Positions 5,240 to 11,935 of a stretch of 12,703 bases of DNA are shown here, one piece after another. The DNA lies in the NCBI GenBank assembly GCA_035249985.1, contig DATFFP010000003.1:1-12703 (forward strand), in the 5' to 3' direction. A program made the position numbers and the translations under genes. The notes beneath the pieces were generated by a model. That model saw nothing but the letters and a program-made list of their open reading frames with translations. It searched no databases and was not told the DNA's origin. The stretch comes from JAICNG01 sp035249985 (GTDB lineage Bacteria; Gemmatimonadota; Gemmatimonadetes; Gemmatimonadales; Gemmatimonadaceae). Every line of letters starts with the position of its first letter. Within the stretch, counting starts at the first letter, position 1.

Positions 5240-8048
5240 CGCGCTCGCGTATGTCGCCGCGTTGGTTCTCGCGGCACTCGCGGCTCCCGCCATCGAGGCC
5301 CAGGTGGGGGGGTTCGGACAAAACAAGATCCAGTACCGGCATTTCGACTGGCACGTTCTCGCCGGGAAGCACGTCGACGTCTTCTTCTATCCGGAAGAAG
5401 AGCGCATCGCGCGCGCTGCGCTCGTATATGCGGAGCAAAGCTACGATACGCTTGCGCGCCGATTCGGTCACGAGGTCCGCGAGCGCATCCCGCTCATCGT
5501 GTACGCGTCGCACGTCGACTTCGAGCAAACGAACATTCTCCCGTTCGTCCCGCCGGAAGGCATTCTCGGTGTCACTGAGTTCCTCAAGCGGCGCGTCGCG
5601 CTTCCGTTCCGCGGCAGCTACTCGGAGTTCCGTCATACGCTTCGTCACGAGCTCGTGCATGTCTTCGAGCTCTCGATCCTCGCGCGCGAGGCAGCACTGC
5701 ATCCGCGGTCGCGCCCGCCGGCGATTCCGCTCTGGTGGTCGGAAGGCCTCGCCGAGTTTCTCTCCGGTGATCAGGACTCGCGAGACGAGATGGTCGTGCA
5801 TGACCTGGTGTTGGGTGGTCGCCTTCCGACGCTCGTCGAGCTCGGCCCGGTGGTGTCCCCGATCGTATACGCGGTTGGCGGCGACGCGCACCGTTTTCTC
5901 GCCTCGCAATTCGGCGCCTGGCGCATTCCGCTCGTGTACGAGGCGCTGTGGAAGGCGTCGTCGTTTGGGGAGGCGCTCGAGCGCGCGTATGGTCGGGACG
6001 TGGGCCGGCTCTCCGCTGAATGGCACCACGACCTTCGTCGCCGGCATTTTCCATCCGTGGGCGATCGCGAGCCCCTCACGCTCGCAGGGACGCGACTCGC
6101 GTCGCTCGCCCTCAAGCCGGTCGCCGTTGAGGTCGGAGACTCGAGTCACGTCGCCTACCTCTCGCCACGGTCGGGCTATACCAACATTTATCTCCAGTCA
6201 CTCGACCCGGATGGTCGCGCGCGAGTCGTCGTCGAAGGGGAACGCTCGCCCGAGTTCGAATCGCTCCATCCATTTTCGTCGCGAATCGACGTCCGCGATG
6301 GGGTCCTGCTGTTCGCCTCACGATTCGGTGAGCGTGACGCGCTCGTCTTCTGGGATGTCGCCAAGGGACGCGTGACTGGGCGCTACCAGTTCGACGGTCT
6401 CGTCTCGCTGCTGAGTCCTCAATGGTCGCCGAGCGGGGACAGGGTCGCCTTCAGCGCGCTCAGCGACAGCGGCGTCTCCGATCTCTATATGCTGCGGCTT
6501 CCGTCGGGTGAGCTGACGCGGGTGACGGCTGACGTCTACGAGGATCTCGACCCCACCTGGCTCCCGCACGGGCGTGCGCTCGTCTTTTCGTCGGACCGGG
6601 GGCCACACGGCGCTGAGGGAGCCCACAACCTCTACCGCGTGGAGCTCTCGGGCGAGATCGCTGCGTTGACGAGCGGGGCATGGTCCGATGAATCACCGCG
6701 CTGGGATCCGAGGACATCACGAATCCTCTTTACCAGCGACCGCGCCGGTGCTTTCGATCTCTACAGCATCGACACGCTCGGAACGGGCCGACGCGAGACG
6801 AGACTCACCGGCGGCCTCTTCGACGCTGCGCCCGTGCCAAATGAGGAGCGCGTGCTCGTCAGCGCGTATGCTGACCGCTCCTGGTCGCTTTACGCCGTGC
6901 GCAAGGATCCGGAAGACGACTCGTCCTTCACGCTCTCCAATGGTGTACTCGCGGCCTGGCGGTGGCGCGAGCTCGACGACACGACCGCCATGCGCGTGGC
7001 ATCACGACGGTATGAGCGGCGATACTCCATCGACTTCGCGGCAGGCGTCGCCGCGACCGCGCCCGGCATCGGCGGGGCGCAGGGGGCGCAGCTCGTGTTC
7101 TCGGATCTGCTCGGCGATCACCAGTTCGCTTTCAGCATCTCCTCCTTTCAGGGAGAGGCGCGAAACGTCCTCGGCAGCCTCAACGGCAACGTCTTCTACC
7201 TCAATCAGTCGCGCCGCGTGAACTGGGGTGTCGGCGCCTTCCGAGTGTCGGGCACCTTCGCCGAAAGCGATTTGCGCCAGCTGTACGACGAGGAATCGAC
7301 GGGAGCGTACGCGATCGCGCGCTATCCGCTGTCGCGTTTCACACGCCTCGAGGGACAGACCACCCTGGAGTACTCGAACCGCAACGATTTCGCGAACGAG
7401 CTCGTCCGTGGAACGCCACGGCGTCGCGGGATGCTGACGGGGAATTACCTCGTCTTCGTTCGCGACAACTCCTTGTGGCTCGAGACCGGGCCGATCGATG
7501 GAATGCGGTGGAACCTGACCGGCGGCGTTGTGAGCGACGTGACGCACGGGGCGTTCGAGAATTGGCTCGGCCAGGTCGACGTCCGGCGGTACATTCGCAC
7601 CTCCCAGCAAGCCGCCGTCGCTCTGCGGGCGCTCGGCTATGTGTCGGAGGGGTCGAGACCGCGCGCGATTCAAATGGCCGGATCCTGGATGCTGCGCGGC
7701 TATCCACGGTACTCGTTGTCGGGAACGCACGCCTGGCTCGCCAACGCCGAATGGCGGTTCCCGATCGCGAATTTCGTGACGTTCGGCTTTCCCTTCGGGG
7801 CCGTGCGGTTCCCGCCCGTGCGGGGCGCGCTGTTCGTTGATGCGGGACAGGCGTGGAACCGGGGAGAGTACGAGCAGCGCGTCCTCGGCTCGATGGGGGT
7901 CGGTTTCCGCATGAGCCTCGTACCCGGTTTCGTGTTGCGCGTCGATGTTGGACGGCGGTACGCGCTGGCCGCCAGCGATGAGTCGCCCGCCGACCGCGCC
8001 TACTACAAGCGAAGGTTCGTTGATCTGTTTTTCGGGTATGACTACTGA
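5163..8048 (+). CDS. Outer-membrane protein with MA-type zinc-peptidase domain, beta-propeller and C-terminal barrel
   Basis: About 961 aa. A hydrophobic signal segment (AYVAALVLAALAAPAIEAQ, about residues 28-46) predicts export. It is followed by a peptidase-MA-like region with HELVH at 162-166 and WWSEGLAEF, with E194 the likely third zinc ligand, the HExxH...E layout of gluzincins. Residues about 325-580 carry TolB/PD40-type propeller blades (WSPSGDRVAFSA, LVFSSDRG, ILFTSDRAG, each followed by DLY or NLY). Residues about 615-961 look like outer-membrane beta-strands, with GALFVDAGQAWNRG and a terminal aromatic residue. I infer a barrel-anchored surface or periplasmic metallopeptidase; substrate unknown. 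The start is uncertain: ATG 5163 or GTG 5175 (GAGGAG two bases upstream), both inside ybgC in another frame. ATG 5109 is also open but adds only a poor N-terminus. Its TGA overlaps the next ATG by one base. Confidence 0.8.
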   Translation: MRGAVSRRFPRSFDRCCAAQQACRNSALAYVAALVLAALAAPAIEAQVGGFGQNKIQYRHFDWHVLAGKHVDVFFYPEEERIARAALVYAEQSYDTLARRFGHEVRERIPLIVYASHVDFEQTNILPFVPPEGILGVTEFLKRRVALPFRGSYSEFRHTLRHELVHVFELSILAREAALHPRSRPPAIPLWWSEGLAEFLSGDQDSRDEMVVHDLVLGGRLPTLVELGPVVSPIVYAVGGDAHRFLASQFGAWRIPLVYEALWKASSFGEALERAYGRDVGRLSAEWHHDLRRRHFPSVGDREPLTLAGTRLASLALKPVAVEVGDSSHVAYLSPRSGYTNIYLQSLDPDGRARVVVEGERSPEFESLHPFSSRIDVRDGVLLFASRFGERDALVFWDVAKGRVTGRYQFDGLVSLLSPQWSPSGDRVAFSALSDSGVSDLYMLRLPSGELTRVTADVYEDLDPTWLPHGRALVFSSDRGPHGAEGAHNLYRVELSGEIAALTSGAWSDESPRWDPRTSRILFTSDRAGAFDLYSIDTLGTGRRETRLTGGLFDAAPVPNEERVLVSAYADRSWSLYAVRKDPEDDSSFTLSNGVLAAWRWRELDDTTAMRVASRRYERRYSIDFAAGVAATAPGIGGAQGAQLVFSDLLGDHQFAFSISSFQGEARNVLGSLNGNVFYLNQSRRVNWGVGAFRVSGTFAESDLRQLYDEESTGAYAIARYPLSRFTRLEGQTTLEYSNRNDFANELVRGTPRRRGMLTGNYLVFVRDNSLWLETGPIDGMRWNLTGGVVSDVTHGAFENWLGQVDVRRYIRTSQQAAVALRALGYVSEGSRPRAIQMAGSWMLRGYPRYSLSGTHAWLANAEWRFPIANFVTFGFPFGAVRFPPVRGALFVDAGQAWNRGEYEQRVLGSMGVGFRMSLVPGFVLRVDVGRRYALAASDESPADRAYYKRRFVDLFFGYDY

Positions 8049-8680
8049 TGCAACGCATCCTCTTTGGCGCAGCGCTCATCGTCGCGCTCTCTGCCGCCGC
8101 GTGCGGTCCCAAGGTCGCGCCGCTCGGCGGCACCCTCGCGCCGGCGCGATTGCCGCGGACGCAGCTACCTCCCGTGAACCAGCGCATCCGGTTCACCTGG
8201 ATGTATGAGGACCTGGACCTGCGCGGACGCGGTGACGGGGTCGCGCGCATCGCACCCCCTGATAGTGTGCGACTCGATCTGTTTCTCGCCGGCGGCAACG
8301 CCGGGGGGCGCGCGGTATTGATCGACGATGACCTCCGCGCACCGGGCGGACCAATGGTGCGATCGTTCCTTCCGCCCCCACCCATGCTGTGGGCCGCGCT
8401 CGGCCGGTTGCACATTCCGCCTACCCCGGATACGTCGGTACGCGTTGACGGCGACACCACGCGCGCCGACATTGGACGCGACCCCCGGTGGCGGGTGACC
8501 TTCGTCGGTGCCGACCTCCGACGTCTCGAGCTCATTGAGGGAGACCGGTTGCAGCAATGGATGGAACGTACTCCGGAGCGCACCGTCACTTATCGGCACC
8601 TGCGCGCCAACCGCGCGTTGGATCTGACCATCGTCCGTGTTGATACGGTTCCTGGATTCGATGCCACGATTTGGCGTTAG
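8048..8680 (+). CDS. Putative LolB-like outer-membrane lipoprotein
   Basis: A 210-aa secreted protein. The N-terminus (MQRILFGAALIVALSAAACG) has a short basic start, a hydrophobic core and a cysteine at position 19 preceded by SAAA, a slightly atypical lipobox. The mature part has alternating strands with short turns (RFTWMYEDLDLRGRGDGVAR, then PDSVRLDLFLAGG and RAVLIDDDLRAPGG) that resemble the LolA/LolB half-barrel and the DUF4292-type lipoproteins. This is a pattern-based guess with no diagnostic catalytic motif. Its ATG overlaps the stop of the preceding barrel protein (TGATG), and its own last 20 bases overlap the LptE-like gene. The context favours a role in lipoprotein sorting or outer-membrane assembly. 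Coding is secure; function is tentative. Confidence 0.72.
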   Translation: MQRILFGAALIVALSAAACGPKVAPLGGTLAPARLPRTQLPPVNQRIRFTWMYEDLDLRGRGDGVARIAPPDSVRLDLFLAGGNAGGRAVLIDDDLRAPGGPMVRSFLPPPPMLWAALGRLHIPPTPDTSVRVDGDTTRADIGRDPRWRVTFVGADLRRLELIEGDRLQQWMERTPERTVTYRHLRANRALDLTIVRVDTVPGFDATIWR

Positions 8681-9161
8681 GCTCGCGGCGGGTCTGCTGT
8701 TGGTCGTGCAAAGCGCCTGCCTCTACAGCTTCGTCGGCGGCGGGCTGCCCGATCATATCGATACGGTCGCGGTACTTCCGTTCGACAACGACACGCCGGT
8801 GAGCGTCATCCCGCGGGAGCTGCTCGACGCCTTGCGCCCCGATATCGAGTCACGTCTCGGACTGCGCTCGGTCGCCGAAGCGCGGGCAGACGCGATCGTG
8901 CGGGGCCGAATCGTTCGCTACGATCCGGACATTCCGGTTGCGTACAGCGCAGACCCCAATCAACAGGTGTCCGCGCGTCGCCGTCTCGAGCTCGCCGTCG
9001 ACGTCGAGATTCTCGATCAGACGACAGGGAAGCCGCTGTGGAGCCGTCGGGGGCTCGTGGCACAGGGCGATTACGACGAGCGCCAGGAAGCGGAAGGACG
9101 CCGCCAGGCCATTGAGAAGCTTGTGCGAGACATTATCGAGGGCGCACAATCACAATGGTGA
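8661..9161 (+). CDS. lptE: LptE-like LPS-assembly lipoprotein
   Basis: Predicted 166-aa outer-membrane lipoprotein that would plug and support the LptD barrel during LPS insertion. The N-terminus (RLAAGLLLVVQSAC) is a lipoprotein signal with C20 as the lipidated residue; glutamine at -3 is unusual. After it comes the classic family opening CLYSFVGGGLPDHIDTVAVL, then PFDNDTP, an ARADAIVRGRIVRYD strand and a helix rich in R, E and Q near the end, matching the LptE pattern of Y-F, IxTVAVxxFxN and AD-xxxG-I-xY. I chose the ATG at 8661; a GTG at 8637 in frame would add eight residues without improving the signal. It overlaps the upstream gene by 20 bases and the downstream one by 7. No lptD is in the window. 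Confidence 0.85.
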   Translation: MPRFGVRLAAGLLLVVQSACLYSFVGGGLPDHIDTVAVLPFDNDTPVSVIPRELLDALRPDIESRLGLRSVAEARADAIVRGRIVRYDPDIPVAYSADPNQQVSARRRLELAVDVEILDQTTGKPLWSRRGLVAQGDYDERQEAEGRRQAIEKLVRDIIEGAQSQW

Positions 9162-9508
9162 AGCCGCGACGCGGCGCATCCACGCTGGGCTGCCTCTTCA
9201 GCCTGCTGGTCGTCGTCGCGGTGATATACTTCGGCGTCAACGTCGGGGCGCCGTACCTCCGTTACTACCAGTTCCGCGATGCCATGCAGCAGGAGCTCCG
9301 GTTCGCCGAGCGGAAATCGGACGCCGAGATTCTTACGACCCTTCGTCTCAAGGCGGACTCGCTGGACTTACCAGGCCCCGCACACAGGATCAACGTGCGA
9401 CGCAGCCCCAGTCGAATCGTGATCTGGACCGAGTACAGCGAAACGGTCGACTTCCCCTTTGTTACGCGCGCCATCGCGTTTCGACCGGTGGTCGAGAGAT
9501 CCTTTTGA
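9155..9508 (+). CDS. Small single-pass membrane protein of unknown function
   Basis: A 117-aa protein with a positively charged start (MVKPRRG), one strong transmembrane segment at about 11-33 (LGCLFSLLVVVAVIYFGVNV) and a roughly 80-residue soluble part rich in charged residues, likely outside the cytoplasm. The overall plan (basic N-terminus, one helix, then an APYLRYYQFRDAMQQEL segment) recalls DUF4845-type proteins, but I would not assign the family from this alone. The ATG overlaps the lptE stop by 7 bases, and its TGA overlaps the TTG proposed for rfaE2, so it belongs to the same transcript. A helper role in envelope assembly is only guilt by association. Not recognised further. Confidence 0.72.
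   Translation: MVKPRRGASTLGCLFSLLVVVAVIYFGVNVGAPYLRYYQFRDAMQQELRFAERKSDAEILTTLRLKADSLDLPGPAHRINVRRSPSRIVIWTEYSETVDFPFVTRAIAFRPVVERSF
9494..9498 (+). promoter_or_regulatory. Shine-Dalgarno GAGAG supporting the TTG start of rfaE2
   Basis: GAGAG lies six bases before the TTG at 9505, an optimal distance, inside the end of the preceding gene. It is the main sequence support for the TTG over the ATG at 9535. Confidence 0.5.
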
Positions 9509-9987
9509 GCGTCGCGCGCCATCAAGCCAAGATCATGACGTGGAAGCGTGCGGCGGCCTGGCGACGAGAGATTCGTGGTCGAGTCGTATTCACGAATGGC
9601 GTGTTCGACCTTCTGCATCCGGGGCACATCGACGTCATCGCGCAGGCGCGGGATCAAGGCGACGCGCTCATCGTCGGGCTCAACAGCGACGCGTCGGTGC
9701 GGCGGCTCAAAGGTCCCGACCGGCCAGTGCGCTCCGAGACGGACCGTGCGTACGTGCTTGCAGCCCTCGCCGATGTCGACGCTGTCGTCACCTTTGCGGA
9801 GGACACGCCCCTCGAGCTGATACGACATCTTCGACCAGACGTATTGGTCAAAGGGGGCGACTACGAGCCCGCCACGGTCGTGGGCCGCGACGACGTCGAA
9901 TCCTGGGGCGGACGCGTTGTCATCGTCCCGCTTCGCGTGGGCCAGTCCACCACGTCGATCATCGAAAAGCTTCGTGCTCCACGCTGA
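9505..9987 (+). CDS. rfaE2: D-glycero-beta-D-manno-heptose 1-phosphate adenylyltransferase
   Basis: Cytoplasmic nucleotidyltransferase that makes ADP-heptose, the donor for the LPS inner core. The 160-aa product carries FTNGVFDLLHPGHIDVI (29-45) with the HxGH motif H38/H41, GLNSDASVRRLKG, the VKGGDY strand and the C-terminal QSTTSII (147-153), all standard for the RfaE domain II / HldE C-terminal domain. It stands alone without the kinase half that is fused to it in E. coli HldE. I prefer the TTG at 9505: it overlaps the previous stop by four bases, has a GAGAG at the right distance, and keeps the AKIMTWKRAAAW segment, which matches the family's usual KVLSWEEA-like N-terminus. The ATG at 9535 would cut into this. 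The gene overlaps rph by 14 bases. Confidence 0.9.
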   Translation: MSVARHQAKIMTWKRAAAWRREIRGRVVFTNGVFDLLHPGHIDVIAQARDQGDALIVGLNSDASVRRLKGPDRPVRSETDRAYVLAALADVDAVVTFAEDTPLELIRHLRPDVLVKGGDYEPATVVGRDDVESWGGRVVIVPLRVGQSTTSIIEKLRAPR

Positions 9988-10702
9988 GCAGACGACCCGG
10001 ATAGGACGCAGCGCTACGTCGCTGCGAGCGGTAACTCTCGAGCGGGGTGCGTCCGCCTTCGCGGAGGGGTCCTGTCTCGTTGGCTTCGGGGGAACCCGCG
10101 TACTCGTCGCGGCGTCCGTCGAAGACGGAGTACCGGGATGGCGGAAGGGGTCGGGACTCGGCTGGATCACTGCGGAGTACGCAATGCTGCCGCGCGCGAC
10201 GCACACGCGTACACCGCGTGAACGCGCGCAGCTTGGCGGACGCACGCAGGAGATTCAGCGCCTCATCGGCCGGAGCGTTCGCGCCATGCTCGACGATTTC
10301 GCGTTCGGCGAGTACACCGTCCGCGTCGACTGCGACGTGCTTCAGGCGGATGGCGGTACACGCACCGCGGCTATCACGGGGGCCTGTGTCGCGGTCGTCG
10401 ATGCCTTTGCCTGGATGATGCGAACGGGCCGCATCGCCGCGTCGCCGGTGAAGCGTCACGTTGCCGCCGTCAGCGTGGGCGTGGTGCATGGGGAGGTGCG
10501 TCTCGATCTCGAATACGCCGAGGACGTGCGCGCCGAAGTCGACATGAACGTGGTCATGACGAGCGAAGGGCGGTTCGTCGAGGTCCAGGGAACGGGGGAA
10601 CACGGCACGTTCGATCGGCCCGCACTCGATGCGCTCATCGAGCTCGCGGAGGGTGGCATCGGCGAGCTGCTCGAGATCCAGCGGTCCGCCCTCGCGAGGT
10701 GA
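9974..10702 (+). CDS. rph: Ribonuclease PH
   Basis: Phosphate-dependent 3'-5' exoribonuclease that trims tRNA precursors at the 3' end, as a hexameric ring in the cytoplasm. The 242-aa product shows RGASAFAEGSCLVGFG near the start, GSGLGWITAEYAMLPRATHTR, GGRTQEIQRLIGRSVRA, DVLQADGGTRTAAITGA, the phosphate/metal-site region EDVRAEVDMNVVM and FVEVQGTGE, which together are unmistakable. The start is the GTG at 9974, inside the end of rfaE2. It is the last start codon before the conserved RIGRSATSLRAVTLERG segment, apart from a very unlikely ATA. An in-frame GTG or ATG further upstream would only add sequence read from the rfaE2 gene. The stop overlaps the rdgB GTG by four bases (GTGA). The nearby tRNA cluster, two of whose genes lack an encoded CCA, is the kind of substrate this enzyme processes. 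Confidence 0.95.
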   Translation: MLHAEQTTRIGRSATSLRAVTLERGASAFAEGSCLVGFGGTRVLVAASVEDGVPGWRKGSGLGWITAEYAMLPRATHTRTPRERAQLGGRTQEIQRLIGRSVRAMLDDFAFGEYTVRVDCDVLQADGGTRTAAITGACVAVVDAFAWMMRTGRIAASPVKRHVAAVSVGVVHGEVRLDLEYAEDVRAEVDMNVVMTSEGRFVEVQGTGEHGTFDRPALDALIELAEGGIGELLEIQRSALAR

Positions 10703-11316
10703 CGCGGAGCTCTCCGTACCTCCTGGCGACGCGAAGCGGAGGCAAGCTTCGTGAGCTCGAGCCGTTGTTCGCCGGCGCCGGCATCGAGGTCATCACGCTG
10801 GACCGGGCGGGGATCGCCGAGTCGCCCGACGAATCGGGCATCGAGGTGTTTTCGTCGTTCGAGGAGAATGCGCTGGCCAAGGCGAGGCACTTTCACGCTC
10901 TCAGCGGTCTTCCCACCCTCGCCGATGACTCGGGGCTCGAGGTGCACGCGCTCGGGGGCGAGCCTGGCGTGCGGAGCAAGCGATGGAGCGGCCGCGACGA
11001 CCTAACGGGGGTCGCGCTCGACGAAGCCAACAATGCTGGGCTGCTGCTGGCCCTGCGCGGCAGATCGAGTCGGCGCGCCCGATACGTCTGCGTTGCCGCG
11101 CTCGCCACGATCGGCGGCGAGCTTACCCGTCGCGGGGAGGTAGAGGGGGAAATTCTCGAGCAGCCGCGCGGTAGCGGTGGCTTTGGGTACGATCCGCTCT
11201 TCTTCGCCGCGGAGCTGGAGAAAACGTTCGGTGAAGCGTCACTCCAGGAGAAGGAGCGTGTGAGTCATCGCGGACGCGCGTTTCGCGAGCTGCTGCGCGC
11301 GATGCGCGGCGGTTGA
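10699..11316 (+). CDS. rdgB: XTP/dITP diphosphatase (RdgB/HAM1, non-canonical purine NTP pyrophosphatase)
   Basis: House-cleaning enzyme that hydrolyses ITP, dITP and XTP to the monophosphates and pyrophosphate, keeping hypoxanthine and xanthine out of nucleic acids. The 205-aa product has LLATRSGGKLREL at the start, FEENALAKAR (E/N metal and substrate contacts), LADDSGLEVHALGGEPGV with the catalytic aspartates, GSGGFGYDPLFF and SHRGRAF, all diagnostic. The GTG at 10699 shares GTGA with the rph stop; rph-rdgB is a widely conserved pair. Its CTA leucine codon near 11002 lies within CCTAACG. The stop codon TGA (11314-11316) is itself part of the predicted -35 element of the tRNA promoter. No terminator follows, so read-through into the tRNAs is possible. 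Confidence 0.95.
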   Translation: MTRSSPYLLATRSGGKLRELEPLFAGAGIEVITLDRAGIAESPDESGIEVFSSFEENALAKARHFHALSGLPTLADDSGLEVHALGGEPGVRSKRWSGRDDLTGVALDEANNAGLLLALRGRSSRRARYVCVAALATIGGELTRRGEVEGEILEQPRGSGGFGYDPLFFAAELEKTFGEASLQEKERVSHRGRAFRELLRAMRGG

Positions 11317-11341
11317 CCGAGATGTGTGTCACGACTAGATT
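11313..11341 (+). promoter_or_regulatory. Promoter of the tRNA cluster, overlapping the rdgB stop
   Basis: TTGACC (11313-11318, 5/6) is separated by exactly 17 bases from TAGATT (11336-11341, 4/6). The predicted start near 11348 gives a five-base leader before tRNA-Pro, as is common for tRNA operons. Confidence 0.6.
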
Positions 11342-11352
11342 TGGCGGTCTTC

Positions 11353-11426
11353 CGGGGCGTAGCGTAGCCTGGTATCGCGCCTGCTTTGGGAGCAGGAGGT
11401 CACCGGTTCAAATCCGGTCGCCCCGA
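11353..11426 (+). tRNA. tRNA-Pro (anticodon TGG)
   Basis: The full cloverleaf is visible. Acceptor strands are CGGGGCG (11353-11359) and CGCCCCG (11419-11425), with discriminator A at 11426. The anticodon stem is CCTGC/GCAGG around the loop TTTGGGA, anticodon TGG at 11387-11389. The T arm is ACCGG-TTCAAAT-CCGGT. The 3' CCA is not encoded (CCT follows), so it must be added after processing. It reads CCA and, by wobble, other proline codons. Confidence 0.97.
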
Positions 11427-11475
11427 CCTGGCAGGCCGCCCCGAAGTTTGGGGGAGGGGGGAATCGCCGAGCGAA

Positions 11476-11552
11476 GCGCCAGTAGCTCAGGTGGATAGAG
11501 CAACAGCCTTCTAAGCTGTGGGTCGGAGGTTCGAGTCCTCCCTGGCGCGCCA
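11476..11552 (+). tRNA. tRNA-Arg (anticodon TCT), CCA encoded
   Basis: Acceptor strands are GCGCCAG (11476-11482) and CTGGCGC (11542-11548), discriminator G, and an encoded CCA at 11550-11552. The anticodon stem ACAGC/GCTGT encloses CTTCTAA, giving anticodon TCT for AGA/AGG. The T arm is GGAGG-TTCGAGT-CCTCC. It is the only one of the three tRNA genes here with a templated CCA. Confidence 0.97.
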
Positions 11553-11565
11553 TCGATAGTGGAAC

Positions 11566-11638
11566 GCGCCCTTAGCTCAATTGGCAGAGCAAGTGACTCT
11601 TAATCACTAGGTTGTAGGTTCGATTCCTACAGGGCGCA
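11566..11638 (+). tRNA. tRNA-Lys (anticodon CTT)
   Basis: Acceptor strands are GCGCCCT (11566-11572) and AGGGCGC (11631-11637), with discriminator A at 11638. The anticodon stem AGTGA/TCACT encloses CTCTTAA, so the anticodon is CTT (11599-11601), reading AAG, the expected main lysine codon in GC-rich DNA. The T arm is GTAGG-TTCGATT-CCTAC. CCA is not encoded. Confidence 0.97.
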
Positions 11639-11664
11639 CTCGAAGTCGAAACAGTGATCCTATC

Positions 11665-11698
11665 AGCGGGGCAGTTCCCAAAGGGACTGCCCCGCTTT
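11665..11698 (+). terminator. Rho-independent-type terminator after the tRNA cluster
   Basis: A very stable hairpin: the arm GCGGGGCAGTTCCC (11666-11679) pairs with GGGACTGCCCCGC (11683-11695) around an AAA loop, with one bulged T and an extra A-T closing pair. Only three T residues follow, so the U-tract is short, but the position just past tRNA-Lys and before the rRNA promoter fits termination well. Confidence 0.75.
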
Positions 11699-11935
11699 GC
11701 GGACTCTGGGGCGTACATCGGGGGATCTGTGAGATGCGGGGTTCGCATCGTCTCGCCGGGTTTTCCCCGATTGCTCCCAGGTTCTGGTGGGGCGATCTTC
11801 CGTTCGAGTGATGCGCGCGAGTACATTTGTTTACCGCCCCCTTGAGATGGCCTATCGGGGTGGCTACATTCCAGACCCCTCGAGAAGGGGGCTGTCGAGC
11901 GACTGGGCCGGTCTTGAACAATCGATCGGACGGGG
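11697..11935 (+). other. Non-coding spacer between tRNA terminator and rRNA promoter
   Basis: I find no credible gene here; short open frames in it lack coding character. It does contain inverted repeats. ATCGGGG (11717-11723) pairs with CCCCGAT (11765-11771), enclosing a second hairpin GATGCG/CGCATC (11733-11749). A small hairpin CCCCT-CGAGA-AGGGG lies at 11876-11890. It may be an upstream control region of the rRNA operon or simply relaxed spacer. Confidence 0.5.

Noticed and set aside
5085..6149. 354-codon minus-strand open frame antisense to the large envelope gene
   Set aside because: No recognisable domains and an excess of charged residues; the sense frame has a signal peptide and HELVH.
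7339..8589. 416-codon minus-strand open frame
   Set aside because: Extremely Arg/Ser/Pro-rich translation typical of GC-rich shadow frames; it spans two well-supported sense genes.
11419..11444. Repeat of CGCCCCGA at the end of tRNA-Pro and again at 11437-11444, as a possible integration (att) site
   Set aside because: Eight bases is too short in GC-rich DNA, and no integrase or mobile cargo lies between or near the copies.
11335..11553. Small minus-strand protein with GGLEPPTHSLE and ATGFEPVTS
   Set aside because: These are well-known false proteins translated from the antisense of tRNA genes, here tRNA-Pro and tRNA-Arg.
11572..11826. Small minus-strand protein ending in NRTYNLVIKSHLLCQLS
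   Set aside because: It is the antisense of tRNA-Lys plus the terminator.
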